DNA from: a virus
IMG/VR virus record: IMGVR_UViG_3300042549_001476
Location: 1-20,037 of that record
Reading direction: 5' to 3' (one strand)
DNA length: 20,037 nucleotides
Below are positions 10,401 through 17,600 of the stretch, one piece after another (the stretch's first letter is position 1; each line of letters starts with the position of its first letter). The translations under genes were made by a program, and so were the position numbers. The notes under the pieces were generated by a model. It saw only the letters and a program-made list of their open reading frames with translations. It had not been told where the DNA came from and ran no database searches.

Positions 10401-11105
10401 TTGGATAAATTCTTTACGCTGACCAATCTGACCAATGAAGTTCTGCTTCATCTGCTCACGAACCTCAGGAGAAGCCTGTAAGTATTTCATTGCAGATTGA
10501 GAAGATAAACCAGCCTGTGATGCTTCAGCAGGGGTAGTAATCTTGCCTGCATCAATGGCGTTATACGTTTCTAGTGCGCTTTGTGCTGAACCAATTGCGC
10601 CTACATCACGAGCTAACCCTACACCTTCTTTAATAGACTTAAGACCAATAAATCCGGACGGTATGCCTTTCTCAACGAATTCTTCACCAAATGCAAATGT
10701 TTGTTCTGGGCGTGGCTTAGCAGCTTTTTCTTCGGCGGCTCTCTTTTGTTTAGCTGCTTCTAAAAGTTCTAGTGCTCCATAACCCATGTCAGCACGGGTT
10801 CGCATAGTAGCAATAGTATCTTCTAGGCTTGGACCTGTAGCAGGCTCAGCCATTTGCTCTGGTGTTAATGTAGTACCTTCTAAAACGCTACCTGTAGTTT
10901 TAGGTTTAGTAATATCAGGACCTTCACCACGCAACAACTGCTGACCAAAACTAGGCTTTTCCTCTTTAGTAGGAGCTTGAGTAGGTGCGGCTTCAGTAGT
11001 AGGGGCTTCTTGCGCTTTTAAATACGCAATGATTTTATCCCTAGCTAGATATGGGTCAGCCTCAGCGGACTCATACCTTTTACCCTGATATTCATAAACA
11101 GGCAT
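4494..11105 (-). CDS. Giant 2203-aa virion protein with metallopeptidase motif (polyvalent/internal virion protein)
   Basis: The last gene of the late operon encodes 2203 aa. It opens with a short conserved-looking unit (VYEYQGKRYES...AYLKAQ), then a charged linker. Hydrophobic Gly/Ala segments lie near residues 280-305 and 345-370 and resemble membrane-active parts of phage internal virion proteins. A zinc-peptidase motif H966-E967-A-V-H970 (FLHEAVHGAT) follows, with E1050 in VKEFVAYG as a likely third ligand. The C-terminal quarter (about 1720-1990), with LFKGPAGQVVFQYRMYPLQ and a hydrophobic stretch near 1905-1940, resembles the LPD38 domain of polyvalent proteins. Such proteins are packed in the capsid and enter the cell with the DNA; T7 gp16 and phage P1 DarB are analogues in role. 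AAGG lies 6 nt before the ATG, overlapping the previous stop. The order and role are inferred. Confidence 0.9.
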   Translation of the reverse strand: MPVYEYQGKRYESAEADPYLARDKIIAYLKAQEAPTTEAAPTQAPTKEEKPSFGQQLLRGEGPDITKPKTTGSVLEGTTLTPEQMAEPATGPSLEDTIATMRTRADMGYGALELLEAAKQKRAAEEKAAKPRPEQTFAFGEEFVEKGIPSGFIGLKSIKEGVGLARDVGAIGSAQSALETYNAIDAGKITTPAEASQAGLSSQSAMKYLQASPEVREQMKQNFIGQIGQRKEFIQDSMRMFQEYAKEAEKYKGRVPDLTDIETARDFTNWLGYNMGSGAVQLAPIMIAALTTGGAGAMALGTTMGLGETINNRLQYIQKQVKDLPPEEQADAIEDYIRKTQDANTLIALGVGVLDLAGPVGSILRQRAGKAGVQYFTKTEAAKAALKEAPRAIGEEFATGFAQEGLQLGGEKALGELEGDVLTKDNFKRLINAAAAEAAGGTFGAAANVPIAVAQASRNKAIDDMVKGFEAGQARNMLESAGFTMAPVQEKSAEDRYVESILGVEDEDAVDKKEATSTLSNLFKDFKDSMEEIQGRVTSIFTGAPKEETEPELTLGTLVAKYEAEGMNRESATLLANQTLREAGLGTTRTDTGTGQPGISVSGQPAGTAAGTTGAVGTTMAGDSTTAVPIGRGAQAQPSALTPAEIRSKANSQALEVFNAPKTENPDGTFTYSAPTPGVQKQINAYSLGAYDAAQGFDGVKLSADLKGKEKKAYEQGFAFGQQTVNPQAALTTTPVIKGKPGRKPAAPEQQAEAKVKQNQMAGASRDATRNAERAADILSKDFNADDYATDAEAMDAAQILLNDQRAAIDTLYEIANSPAHRNNKAGKTAKAALENIPEEETALAKERAEARKAMAKSALRSAKQSNLSDSTDGTDNNRYTQFTNAQQALNWVARNGNAFEKLLAKRLLPFLKGVKVVIVDDPSQIPDQVRRDAFDGAVGLYYESGTERVIYLARNGGINNTTFLHEAVHGATIARINEYLAAIKAGTAVSQELAKAVADMTNLMNQSYAYFRILEAGVKNGVVTDPLQIQLIDMISEFSKVEAFDDVKEFVAYGMTYPVFQEFLHIVPGRTGNIGPTAIDKKNGITRFVQGIRAFFGMDESTNSAMQDLIIVSERLLQAPLTQAQQMTAKLPEAARAKKIKVDRTLQKIQRGEAADDVDGFLGDLIKARKWEDAKNIFVASYDTMDSKTVRSWVQVLATTQIMDWAKSLMPETTRGNIDAILRATEKMSVMRQKMLTHVAEQAKPWVDFAKDYYKGAKELARLMHYTTLEEVDPTLEPTVEDAINNDQELAEIRKKKQKAAANQQAAFEGQITKRENKIRQAYELWNGLSKYGKRDPKSGLFPGQKIYRDIKRHYKNIFDLHRAILDERISALKIDGDINDASTPKGKLMSAIRSSYEGKKQIGVYFPLMRYGQYWVSFGKGQTREFYMFESEYQRNRFVQIRMAELRKAGDLRTEKQMRTDMELESGNNLGSLRQKTSEASKMLTDIFAAIDSQQGVPDKETLKDAVYQMYLLTMPEQSFRSQFIHRKGTAGFTGDALRNFVRSGYTSAGQLSSLKYAPDAFSSLDAADESLKGNPDAPKLSQFIDEIRRRVTDEVHPQNEDEWGQRVANGLGQLSFMYYLTSIASAITNMTAISVYGWPALSARYGKVQATKMLASYMKVWDHTTFAKFDASGNKVGWTPVSIGFSKHVRNNPVLNAAFSEAAERGVTEITRTYDLMSMSRTPSQKFTSGTSRVARTAADLTGALFHHSERLNREIMFMASFELAYNKAVKDGKAPGVNGEAFQQAVDESVKNTYDTMFNYTRFNRPTLFKGPAGQVVFQYRMYPLQATGYFVRNYLSMWKGARSVYKNITKETVMEEMLESIPPSQRDAMRQNPQFVAQAEQEAKTRREKGLKQLDAGATEFFGSLLMVGMFGGIRAFLGYSAIVGIIQGIMSFMRDEDEPVPFEEEDVDYWFRYIFMPEKFGDKTAELLLYGPLSVLLGADVGAKVSLNDMWWRESQESNSSFDSMLSALITNIGGPSLGLIKNFSDAYDDWRNGNVSQAIEKASPAFLKGMIAQQRWAEEGVTNKKDKAVLVDKEQIGVLERIYKGMGFNPTIVATRRDMQQMVIKHKIEVRKDYDSIMKRIKTAQLNDQEVYMQEAIDDWIKWARKNPDLDKDVDAIYNARMNAMKARSEAYFGIVEADEEMRNRIIKLTSKYPYR

Positions 11106-11116
11106 TGTTTACCTTA
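11101..11116 (-). promoter_or_regulatory. Stop-SD-start junction of the giant gene
   Basis: Read on the minus strand this is TAAGGTAAACAATGCC: the TAA stop of the 797-aa gene, the AAGG Shine-Dalgarno overlapping that stop, and the ATG of the giant gene. The same 16-base layout, one base different, recurs at 17585-17600 before the tail hub gene. Confidence 0.7.
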
Positions 11117-13507
11117 TTTTTTAGGTGGCAAATTGTCTACGTTAGTAACAGGTACTTCTAAATTCTGCTGCCGTCTTAAATGCTTACGCTCAAGAATAAG
11201 TTCACGTTGCGCAATTGCGTCTTCTAAGTCTTCAATATCTTTATTGTACTTGGCAAGTTTTTGAGGGTCTTTAGGCGGAGATTGAATTTTAAGCGTGTTC
11301 AATTGTTTTCTTAGAACACCCTTGTCGCCAATCTGAGGGTCTTTATCCATTTCAGCAGTGTATGTTGCTCTATCTCTAGCTTCTTGTGCGGCACCTCTGC
11401 CGCCAAATATTCTTTGAGCATTATCCATGGCTGTTTTTCTGACCGCTGGATTTGTAATATCTTTACCTTCTTTACCTAAAGCTGCCAACTCAACATTAAA
11501 TACTTGCATCAAGTCAGTTGTACGTTGTTGGTTTGTGTACTTAGCTTTATCGCGTTCAGCAATGTTCTTAAGCGCTTGGTCGCGTTCTTTGTCAGTGCCA
11601 GTAAGAATAGCCAGTTTATCTGCACGCTCTTGACCATATAGAGTTTGCTCACCTTTAGCAATACCTTCTTCGCGGGCTGTTGCGTCTTTACGACGTGCAA
11701 TAATTCCAGGAAGTGATTCTCTGGCTCCTTCAACAGCTGCAGATACAGTAGAACCGGGTCTATTCATACGGCTAAAGAAATCAATCATATTAAGACCAAC
11801 ATCGCTTTCGCTTTGTTTTCCTAACAAACCTTTTTGTTTTGTTAAAAACTCACGGTACTCAGGAGAAACAGCTTCGCCAATACCCATAGCTTTACGGCGA
11901 GCTTCTTGACGCGCAAATCCCTGTTCGTCACTTAATACTTGGTATGGGTCTGCGTATACTTTAGTAGGGTCGTACTCAACTTCACCTTCATCAGCAAAAG
12001 CAATGATGCCACCACTAGCAGCACTCATAGTATCCATAACAGGAGCTGGAGCCGCCGCTAAACCTCTACCCATACCCATACCTTGGTCTTGAGCAATAGA
12101 TTGTTCAGCTTGTTTAGCAGCTTGGTCTTCACGTTGTTTATCTAACAATACTTCATTAGCTAGAGCACGCATTTCTTGACTAGGGCTAGTTTGCGCAATC
12201 TTAGCAACTTGTGCAACACCGTTTGGGCTATCAACTAAAGCTTCTAGCTTAGCTCTCATTCCCATTTCTACTTCACTGCCTTCTAGACCAGCGTAGCCTG
12301 GCACCTTACCACCTTCTTTTAAGCCAAATGCTTTATAAGCACCAGCAGCGGTACCCAAACCAGAAATAGCTTGTGTAGCTAAGTTAGGTTGAGCTTGGTA
12401 AGACTGAGTTGTAGTTGCTTGCATTGGTAAACCACGAAGCATATTAGACATAAAGCCTAACTGCATCATTGGATACTGTTGAGCAGTAGCGTAATCTTGA
12501 ATCTGTTGATTGATAATGCCTTGCTGATACTGTTGTTGCTGGCTACCGAGTTGATTCTGTAAACCTAAACGAGCAATATCGGATTGCTGTTGAGCACCAC
12601 CTAAATTACCTAGTGTAGACGCAGCTTGACCTGCGCCTGCAAATCCAGCTTGTTGTGCGCCAACACCTTGAAGTCCTTGACCAATACCCTGCATACCAGC
12701 TTGAACACCCTGTAAGCCTGTTTGGATACCTTGTAGGCCTAAGTTAGCTCCAAACTGCTGAGCTTGCATGGCTTTATCGTAAGCGGACTGAGAACCCTGT
12801 GCTTGGATATTAGATAAGTTAGCTAATAAATTCTTCTCACGCTCTGCACCCATCAAAGCTTGACGAGCACCACCATATGTACCTTGACGAGCTGCACCTA
12901 AGTTAGCTTGTTGCCCAGCCATTTGCGCTTCACGCACGGCGTTCATCTTAGCAATATCAGTAACTTGCTGCTGATACGGAGACATAAAAGCCTGCATAGA
13001 CTGCGGACTTGTAACTTGTTGTGTAAATTGTTGCCCAGCACCAAAAGCTGGCATAGCGCCCATAAGACCTAGTTGACCTAAACCTGCACCTTGTGCGCCA
13101 TACATACCAGCTTGCCCAGCAGTACCTAACTGTCCCATGCCAGACATGCCAGCTAAACCAGTAGCAGCACCAAATTGACCTGGTGTTTGCATCTGACCAG
13201 CTTCACCATAAGTAGACTGCTGTAAACTAGAAGGACCAGCAAAATATTGAGTTGGGTCAGTTGAATAAGGTTGATACGGTTTAAACCCAGTTATTTCTGT
13301 ACCATCAGCACCAGGTTGTGTGTTAAACAACTGCTTTTGAGTAGCCTCCAACATCGAGGTGACGTAGGGCTTCGCATATTCAGGTAGGTTTGTCTGATAA
13401 GCTGTTGTTTGTGATGGTTGACTTCCGCCGCCACCACCACCAGAGCTAACGTGCGCTAATCTAGTACCATCGTGCATAAAGCCATTAAATTTATTACGTA
13501 TTAGCAT
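11114..13507 (-). CDS. Gly/Gln/Ala-rich internal virion protein
   Basis: 797 aa. After a Gly run (residues 23-28) comes a conserved-looking LPEYAKPYVTSMLEATQKQL segment, then Gly/Met/Ala-rich low complexity (about 110-160). A module follows with MSPYQQQVTD...GQQANLGAARQGTYGGARQAL (175-217), a pattern I associate with internal/structural proteins of environmental tailed phages. Residues 257-284 are four heptads beginning GLQG or GMQG. The second half (about 400-797) is charged and probably helical, with the motif ASGGIIAFADEGEV at 497-510. Compositionally it recalls ejection proteins such as T7 gp14/gp15 or P22 gp20, but sequence identity with them is not claimed. The ATG has AAGGAG 8 nt upstream and overlaps the end of the 152-aa gene by 14 nt. 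Role as an ejected or core protein is inferred from composition and neighbours. Confidence 0.88.
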   Translation of the reverse strand: MLIRNKFNGFMHDGTRLAHVSSGGGGGGSQPSQTTAYQTNLPEYAKPYVTSMLEATQKQLFNTQPGADGTEITGFKPYQPYSTDPTQYFAGPSSLQQSTYGEAGQMQTPGQFGAATGLAGMSGMGQLGTAGQAGMYGAQGAGLGQLGLMGAMPAFGAGQQFTQQVTSPQSMQAFMSPYQQQVTDIAKMNAVREAQMAGQQANLGAARQGTYGGARQALMGAEREKNLLANLSNIQAQGSQSAYDKAMQAQQFGANLGLQGIQTGLQGVQAGMQGIGQGLQGVGAQQAGFAGAGQAASTLGNLGGAQQQSDIARLGLQNQLGSQQQQYQQGIINQQIQDYATAQQYPMMQLGFMSNMLRGLPMQATTTQSYQAQPNLATQAISGLGTAAGAYKAFGLKEGGKVPGYAGLEGSEVEMGMRAKLEALVDSPNGVAQVAKIAQTSPSQEMRALANEVLLDKQREDQAAKQAEQSIAQDQGMGMGRGLAAAPAPVMDTMSAASGGIIAFADEGEVEYDPTKVYADPYQVLSDEQGFARQEARRKAMGIGEAVSPEYREFLTKQKGLLGKQSESDVGLNMIDFFSRMNRPGSTVSAAVEGARESLPGIIARRKDATAREEGIAKGEQTLYGQERADKLAILTGTDKERDQALKNIAERDKAKYTNQQRTTDLMQVFNVELAALGKEGKDITNPAVRKTAMDNAQRIFGGRGAAQEARDRATYTAEMDKDPQIGDKGVLRKQLNTLKIQSPPKDPQKLAKYNKDIEDLEDAIAQRELILERKHLRRQQNLEVPVTNVDNLPPKK
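12656..12739 (-). repeat. Four tandem 7-residue repeats (GLQGxxx) inside the 797-aa protein
   Basis: Residues 257-284 read GLQGIQT, GLQGVQA, GMQGIGQ, GLQGVGA: 21-bp units that have diverged at the DNA level but kept the G-[LM]-Q-G core. The spacing would place hydrophobic residues on one face of a helix with Gly/Gln on the other. Confidence 0.75.
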
Positions 13508-13952
13508 CTAGGTGCTCCTTGCGGTATTCTTCGTATCTTTCAAAATAAATATTCTTCCAGACTTCTGGAAGTATCTTTTTAGCTTTTTCAGCACCAACAC
13601 AAACATGCACTGCATAAGCAACAATATGCCCTGCGGCATACCTTAACCCATGGGCTATTTCTATTCCATGAGCATCTTTATCTTTTTCAAATTTATTAGC
13701 AGTTTCATACGCCGAAACAGTGGTTAGCCACATAGGCCATACTTGTTCTTGAATACTACGATAAAAGGGGTTAGCTTGTAAATAAACTAAACAAATTAAA
13801 AAGGCATTATTTATATCTACGTCGGTTGTTGGATTATCTTTATCAACTAAATCGTCCCAAGTATGTGATAAGTCAACAAACATGCGAAACATGTTGAGGG
13901 CGTCTTCATTACCCCCAAACCATTCTAGTTTGCCTTCCTTACTATTCATCAT
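13494..13952 (-). CDS. Conserved phage protein of unknown function, all-helical with DDxxD motif
   Basis: 152 aa, predicted mostly helical, with many aromatic residues and no signal peptide. A conspicuous motif, SHTWDDLVDKD (D33, D34, D37), sits in the first helix, and HGIEIAHGLRYAAGHIVAYA forms a later hydrophobic helix. The DDxxD spacing is that of the Mg-binding motif of isoprenoid synthase-fold enzymes, but the protein is about half the length of that family and lacks a clear second Asp-rich motif. I have an impression of similar proteins in other phages near tail genes, without known function. Its first ATG overlaps the stop of the 457-aa gene (ATGA); a second ATG follows at once. It ends inside the start of the 797-aa gene. 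A scaffold or accessory virion role is as likely as an enzymatic one. Confidence 0.85.
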   Translation of the reverse strand: MMNSKEGKLEWFGGNEDALNMFRMFVDLSHTWDDLVDKDNPTTDVDINNAFLICLVYLQANPFYRSIQEQVWPMWLTTVSAYETANKFEKDKDAHGIEIAHGLRYAAGHIVAYAVHVCVGAEKAKKILPEVWKNIYFERYEEYRKEHLDANT

Positions 13953-15322
13953 GCCGGCATATACCTATCTGCTTTAACCGCTGGAGCTTGTTTCTTTTTG
14001 CCAGTACGGGCGCGTCTAATTTTATCCATCATGCTGTATAGCTTCTTAGCGCCAGCATCTGTAGAGCCATTACCTAAATGAGATACAACATCCGCAGGTA
14101 CAACAAACTCACCATCAGCTAACCTAGCTGGTTGACGCTTACCAATAGTTGCAGGGATGGAATCAGACATACCATCGCCAGGACCCTTAAGCATACGTCC
14201 ACCGTCTGAGTAACCACCTATTGAACCCCCAGCAGCGGCTTCTTCAACATCACCAATACCTTTTATTGAAGTTTTAGGTTGTTTTGCTAAAAAGTTTTTA
14301 GGCATGTTAGTGCTAGAAGCAAGCTTTTTATTACGAATCCTAGTTGCTTCTAAAGCGTCTTTTCTAGCGGTATCTACGTCAGGGTCACGATAGATTCCAA
14401 CATCAGGAATACTTGCACTTCTAGGTAAATGACGTACTTGGCCTTGACTTGAATAAGCAGCAATACCACCAGCCGCCATGCCACCAACATCGTCCATAGG
14501 TTCGTCATCGTAAGTGCCCCCAGCAGCCATCATAATGTCGCCAGTAGAACCGCCTTGAGCGGCGTAACCTAGACCTGTAGGCCTATAGTATGGGTTTGGT
14601 TGTGGTGGAGTATATCCAGTAAAACTATCGCTTAAACGCATTCTTAGACGTTTATCGTATTCATCTGGTTCTATTGCGTCTGGTTGTTTAACTTCTGGTG
14701 TAGCTGCGTTAACTACAGACACACCCGCGGCAGGTAGTGTGTATCTAGGCAGAGCTTGGTACGCAACATCTCTACCTGCCTCAGACCCTAACTGCCCAAC
14801 ACCTTTAAACATGCTGCCAGTAGTACCTTTAGCGCCTTCGTACGCGGTTTGATAAGCGCTATTCGCAGTGTCACTTAATCCTGCTGAAGCAACTTCAGGA
14901 GACATTGTAGCTAAGTTAGTACTTCCAGCCAGATTAGCGGCCTCTGTAGCAGTAGCTGATGCACCAGCACTAGATAAACCTGAACCAATACCAGCACCGC
15001 CGTAAGCGCCTAGACCAGCCATCAACCCCTTGCCTAAGTCGCCAGTTCTAGCCGTTTCAAAACCACCTACTAGTCCAGCCGTACCCAAAGCACCTAAACC
15101 TGGAAACATCATATTTAGACCAATACCAGCAATCATAGGTAGCATCTTTTTAAGGAAACTAGCTTCTACAAGACCTGTATCAGGGTTAATACTTAGTGAG
15201 CCGCCTTTGGCCAAAGCTAATGCCTGTAAGCCTCGCACCTCGCCAGGAGTCATGTGAACAAGCATTGTGTCGCCGTTGCGACCTTTAGATGCTAAGTGTT
15301 GTGCTGCTACGTGTAGGCTCAT
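13949..15322 (-). CDS. Virion structural/internal protein with 'DGEFVVPADVV' C-terminal module
   Basis: 457 aa. The N-terminus holds GDTMLVHMTPGEVRGLQ and LSINPDTGLVEASF (17-56), a pattern recurrent in phage structural proteins. Hydrophobic Gly-rich stretches follow (about 58-90 and 96-120) and could insert in membranes. A Pro/Asp-rich middle contains MAAGGIAAYSSQGQV (282-296) and AAAGGSIGGYSDGGRM (362-377). The C-terminal module has GPGDGMSDSIPATIG and LADGEFVVPADVVSHLGNGS (380-420), then a basic tail. Position between the tail hub and the internal proteins fits a core or ejection protein. The start is ATG at 15322, with only a weak GGGG about 6 nt upstream; it follows a 39-nt gap after the 112-aa gene. 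Function is inferred from context. Confidence 0.87.
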   Translation of the reverse strand: MSLHVAAQHLASKGRNGDTMLVHMTPGEVRGLQALALAKGGSLSINPDTGLVEASFLKKMLPMIAGIGLNMMFPGLGALGTAGLVGGFETARTGDLGKGLMAGLGAYGGAGIGSGLSSAGASATATEAANLAGSTNLATMSPEVASAGLSDTANSAYQTAYEGAKGTTGSMFKGVGQLGSEAGRDVAYQALPRYTLPAAGVSVVNAATPEVKQPDAIEPDEYDKRLRMRLSDSFTGYTPPQPNPYYRPTGLGYAAQGGSTGDIMMAAGGTYDDEPMDDVGGMAAGGIAAYSSQGQVRHLPRSASIPDVGIYRDPDVDTARKDALEATRIRNKKLASSTNMPKNFLAKQPKTSIKGIGDVEEAAAGGSIGGYSDGGRMLKGPGDGMSDSIPATIGKRQPARLADGEFVVPADVVSHLGNGSTDAGAKKLYSMMDKIRRARTGKKKQAPAVKADRYMPA

Positions 15323-15361
15323 TTTTGCCCCGCTGGGTTAATTATGTTGAATGTTATCATA

Positions 15362-15700
15362 TTAAACTGTTGTAACCGTTACTGTTCCAGTTAATCCTAT
15401 TGTTGTTGACCCTGTAGCTAACGCGCTTACTGGATGGTGCCCTAGAGCATCTACCCAATATTCGCCATCCCACCAAACAGGATAGCCAAGAGTTGTATCA
15501 AAATAAAACTGCCCAATCTGCAAGTTTTGTGTAGGTCTGTTAGCTGTTGTACCGTTCTGTGGTGTAGATATGGCTACTAAAAAGGCATCTAAGTTATTAA
15601 AATAGATACGTAAATTCTGGTTAAGTTGGTCATCTCTACGATGGTCGTATTCAAACGGCGCAGATGGCAGTGCTGGGGCAACGAACTTTTTAATCGTCAT
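15362..15700 (-). CDS. Small conserved phage structural protein
   Basis: 112 aa. Residues about 50-85 contain NGTTANRPTQNLQIGQFYFDTTLGYP... and WWDGEYWVDALG, a motif recurrent in small phage virion or fibre-attachment proteins (roughly 'NRPT...GQxYFDTTLGxPxWWdG.W'). The N-terminal part is charged and likely helical; the last 20 residues are Thr/Val/Gly-rich beta. Its ATG overlaps the stop of the tail hub gene (ATGA), so it is co-translated with it. Possible roles are tail assembly or fibre attachment; neither can be decided here. Confidence 0.83.
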   Translation of the reverse strand: MTIKKFVAPALPSAPFEYDHRRDDQLNQNLRIYFNNLDAFLVAISTPQNGTTANRPTQNLQIGQFYFDTTLGYPVWWDGEYWVDALGHHPVSALATGSTTIGLTGTVTVTTV

Positions 15701-17589
15701 CTCTTACCATCCGGGCGCATATCTAAACGTGGGCTACCTAACTGCCATTGCGTATCTAAACCCGTAGATTCTATTTTTAAAGCAACTTGACGTGCACGGG
15801 CTCGCAAAAATACTTGGTCAGTAAATTGATTAACCGTTGTTTGTATAACGCGTTGTGTGTTGCTAGTATTTGACTGATACGCACTACCTGGGAAGTTGCG
15901 TGGGCGTATAACAAAATTAGCCTCTGGATTAGCGGCGCTAGACCCAGCAAAGTTAATGTCAGGAATAATACGACGAGTTAACATAAACTGGTCACCCTCG
16001 GCAATGTCAAAGTCAGACGACTGAATATACGCCGTCATAGGTAAGGTATCATCGTTAGTGCCGTCTTCATGGTTGTATAAATAACTTAACTCGTTAGTAG
16101 TATCGGCATCAATTGCTTGTGGAAACTGACGTAATGGGCTATCTAACCAGGCTGTGCGGTCAATTGTTCCGTAGTACCAAATGCGCTCTAGGTGGTTAAA
16201 GATAACATATGCGTTATTAACGTTTGAATTAGCTGTTGGGTACATCCACCAAACTTCGTTCCAACCTTCGTTTGTTCCGCACACAATTTGGTCAGTTTGA
16301 TTCAAGTTAATATTAGTAAATACGTGGTTACGTAGTGTGCACGGTAGTGTTTCTACTCGGCCTGTATAAACATAAAACTTATCTTTACCCATCCAGAAAG
16401 TCATGTTGTTAACAATAGTCACTGCACGAGGACCAATAATAGATAGGTTGTCGCCAATCTCTTGTAAAGCAAATACGTCGCTTGTACCAGTAAATTGTAA
16501 TGAACTTAGTGTAGCCTCAGTAAATACAAGAATCTCTTGTTTGGTTGGTATAGCCCGTACAATTTCTGAACCACGAGAAACACGAATAAAACCAGCAGAA
16601 TTAGTTACAAGCGGGGTCCACATGCCAGGGTCATCTTGAGAAGCCCAACGAATAAGTAATGGGTCAAAGTCTGTAGACCCCCCAGCATAAGGTTGGCAAC
16701 CAAAAGCTAATAAGTGTTTATCATTCTGTGACACTAAAGTCTGCATTGCTTTGGTAGGTACATCAGCCGCACCACTCAAGTCTTCTAACAATATAGCTCT
16801 AGTAGCTAAAGCACCGTCAGGTGTTGCATTTGTACCGCGCGCCCAATAGTAAATAGGACCGTTACGAATATTCATAACCAAGTCGTTATCAAACTGGTCA
16901 AACCACCAATCTTGTTGTGGTAAGTTAACTGGGTCTGGACTATTTAAACCCCAACCAAAATTATCGCCCCATAAACCGGTACCCCAACCATAACCTGCTG
17001 TAGTAGAAGCAAATCCAACGTCAATCTCAAAAGATAGATTAATACCCGTACCACCACCTGTAGCACCAGATGCGGCATTTGTACCAACAACAAAAGTAAA
17101 CGCATTAACGTTAATAACAGTAGCAACTTCGTGTGTAGCGTTAAGCGTAGCCGCGGTAATACCGCCAACAGACGTAGCACCTGCTATATCAATGTAGTTA
17201 CCTTCAATAGCGTTAGCACCCACTGCGACAATAGTTACTACACCGGAGCCATTAGTTGTGGTTATGCAGTTATCTGTAACTGTAGTAGTTAGTGTCGGCG
17301 TAACAGGGCGTAGTGGTGTAATGTCAAAAAAATTACCAGCTACTTCAATATAAACTTTTTTGTTAGTACCACAAGCCAAGAAGTTATCTGCGTAAGACGT
17401 AATCCACCCAAACAACTGCCGACATACACCAAGCATAAATTCAGGTGTAGCTTTTACCCAACCACCAATTTTTTCAGGAAAACCTGAGCGAAAACGAATT
17501 TTGTCGCACTCATTCCAACCACCCTCGTTAGTGTAGTTAGTTTGGTCTCTATTGACCCCAGGCTTAAATTGTAGCTTTTGGAATGGCAT
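15697..17589 (-). CDS. Tail hub / packaged-DNA stabilisation protein (P22 gp10-like)
   Basis: 630 aa, rich in beta strands and aromatics. The N-terminus GVNRDQTNYTNEGGWNECDKIRF... GFPEKIGGW and repeated units such as GPRAVTIVNNMTFWMGKDKFYVY and WNEVWWMYPTA resemble the beta-propeller tail hub family that includes P22 gp10 and the tubular B-type proteins of podoviruses. An inserted beta domain spans about residues 98-190. The protein would connect the portal side of the tail tube to fibres or a needle. AAGG lies 6 nt before the ATG and overlaps the stop of the endolysin gene. Presence of this gene with no visible tape-measure gene supports a short-tailed phage. Family naming is from recognition, not alignment. 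Confidence 0.85.
   Translation of the reverse strand: MPFQKLQFKPGVNRDQTNYTNEGGWNECDKIRFRSGFPEKIGGWVKATPEFMLGVCRQLFGWITSYADNFLACGTNKKVYIEVAGNFFDITPLRPVTPTLTTTVTDNCITTTNGSGVVTIVAVGANAIEGNYIDIAGATSVGGITAATLNATHEVATVINVNAFTFVVGTNAASGATGGGTGINLSFEIDVGFASTTAGYGWGTGLWGDNFGWGLNSPDPVNLPQQDWWFDQFDNDLVMNIRNGPIYYWARGTNATPDGALATRAILLEDLSGAADVPTKAMQTLVSQNDKHLLAFGCQPYAGGSTDFDPLLIRWASQDDPGMWTPLVTNSAGFIRVSRGSEIVRAIPTKQEILVFTEATLSSLQFTGTSDVFALQEIGDNLSIIGPRAVTIVNNMTFWMGKDKFYVYTGRVETLPCTLRNHVFTNINLNQTDQIVCGTNEGWNEVWWMYPTANSNVNNAYVIFNHLERIWYYGTIDRTAWLDSPLRQFPQAIDADTTNELSYLYNHEDGTNDDTLPMTAYIQSSDFDIAEGDQFMLTRRIIPDINFAGSSAANPEANFVIRPRNFPGSAYQSNTSNTQRVIQTTVNQFTDQVFLRARARQVALKIESTGLDTQWQLGSPRLDMRPDGKR
17020..17298 (-). 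other. Inserted beta domain within the tail hub (FCCH-like)
   Basis: Residues 98-190 contain VVTIVAVGANAIEGNYIDIAG, then GGITAATLN, VINVNAFTFVV and GATGGGTG. This Gly-turn pattern is like the small beta domain known as E1 FCCH that appears in phage tail proteins. It interrupts the propeller sequence between DITPLRP and FEIDVGFAS. Confidence 0.45.
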
Positions 17590-17600
17590 GGTTTACCTTA
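17585..17600 (-). promoter_or_regulatory. Stop-SD-start junction of the tail hub gene
   Basis: Read on the minus strand: TAAGGTAAACCATGCC. TAA is the endolysin stop, AAGG the ribosome binding site, ATG the tail hub start. It matches the junction at 11101-11116 in 15 of 16 bases. Confidence 0.7.

Noticed and set aside
16944-17180. 78-codon Leu-rich minus-strand ORF that looks like membrane segments
   Set aside because: Out-of-frame reading of the Thr/Val/Ala-rich insert of the tail hub; hydrophobicity is a frame artefact.
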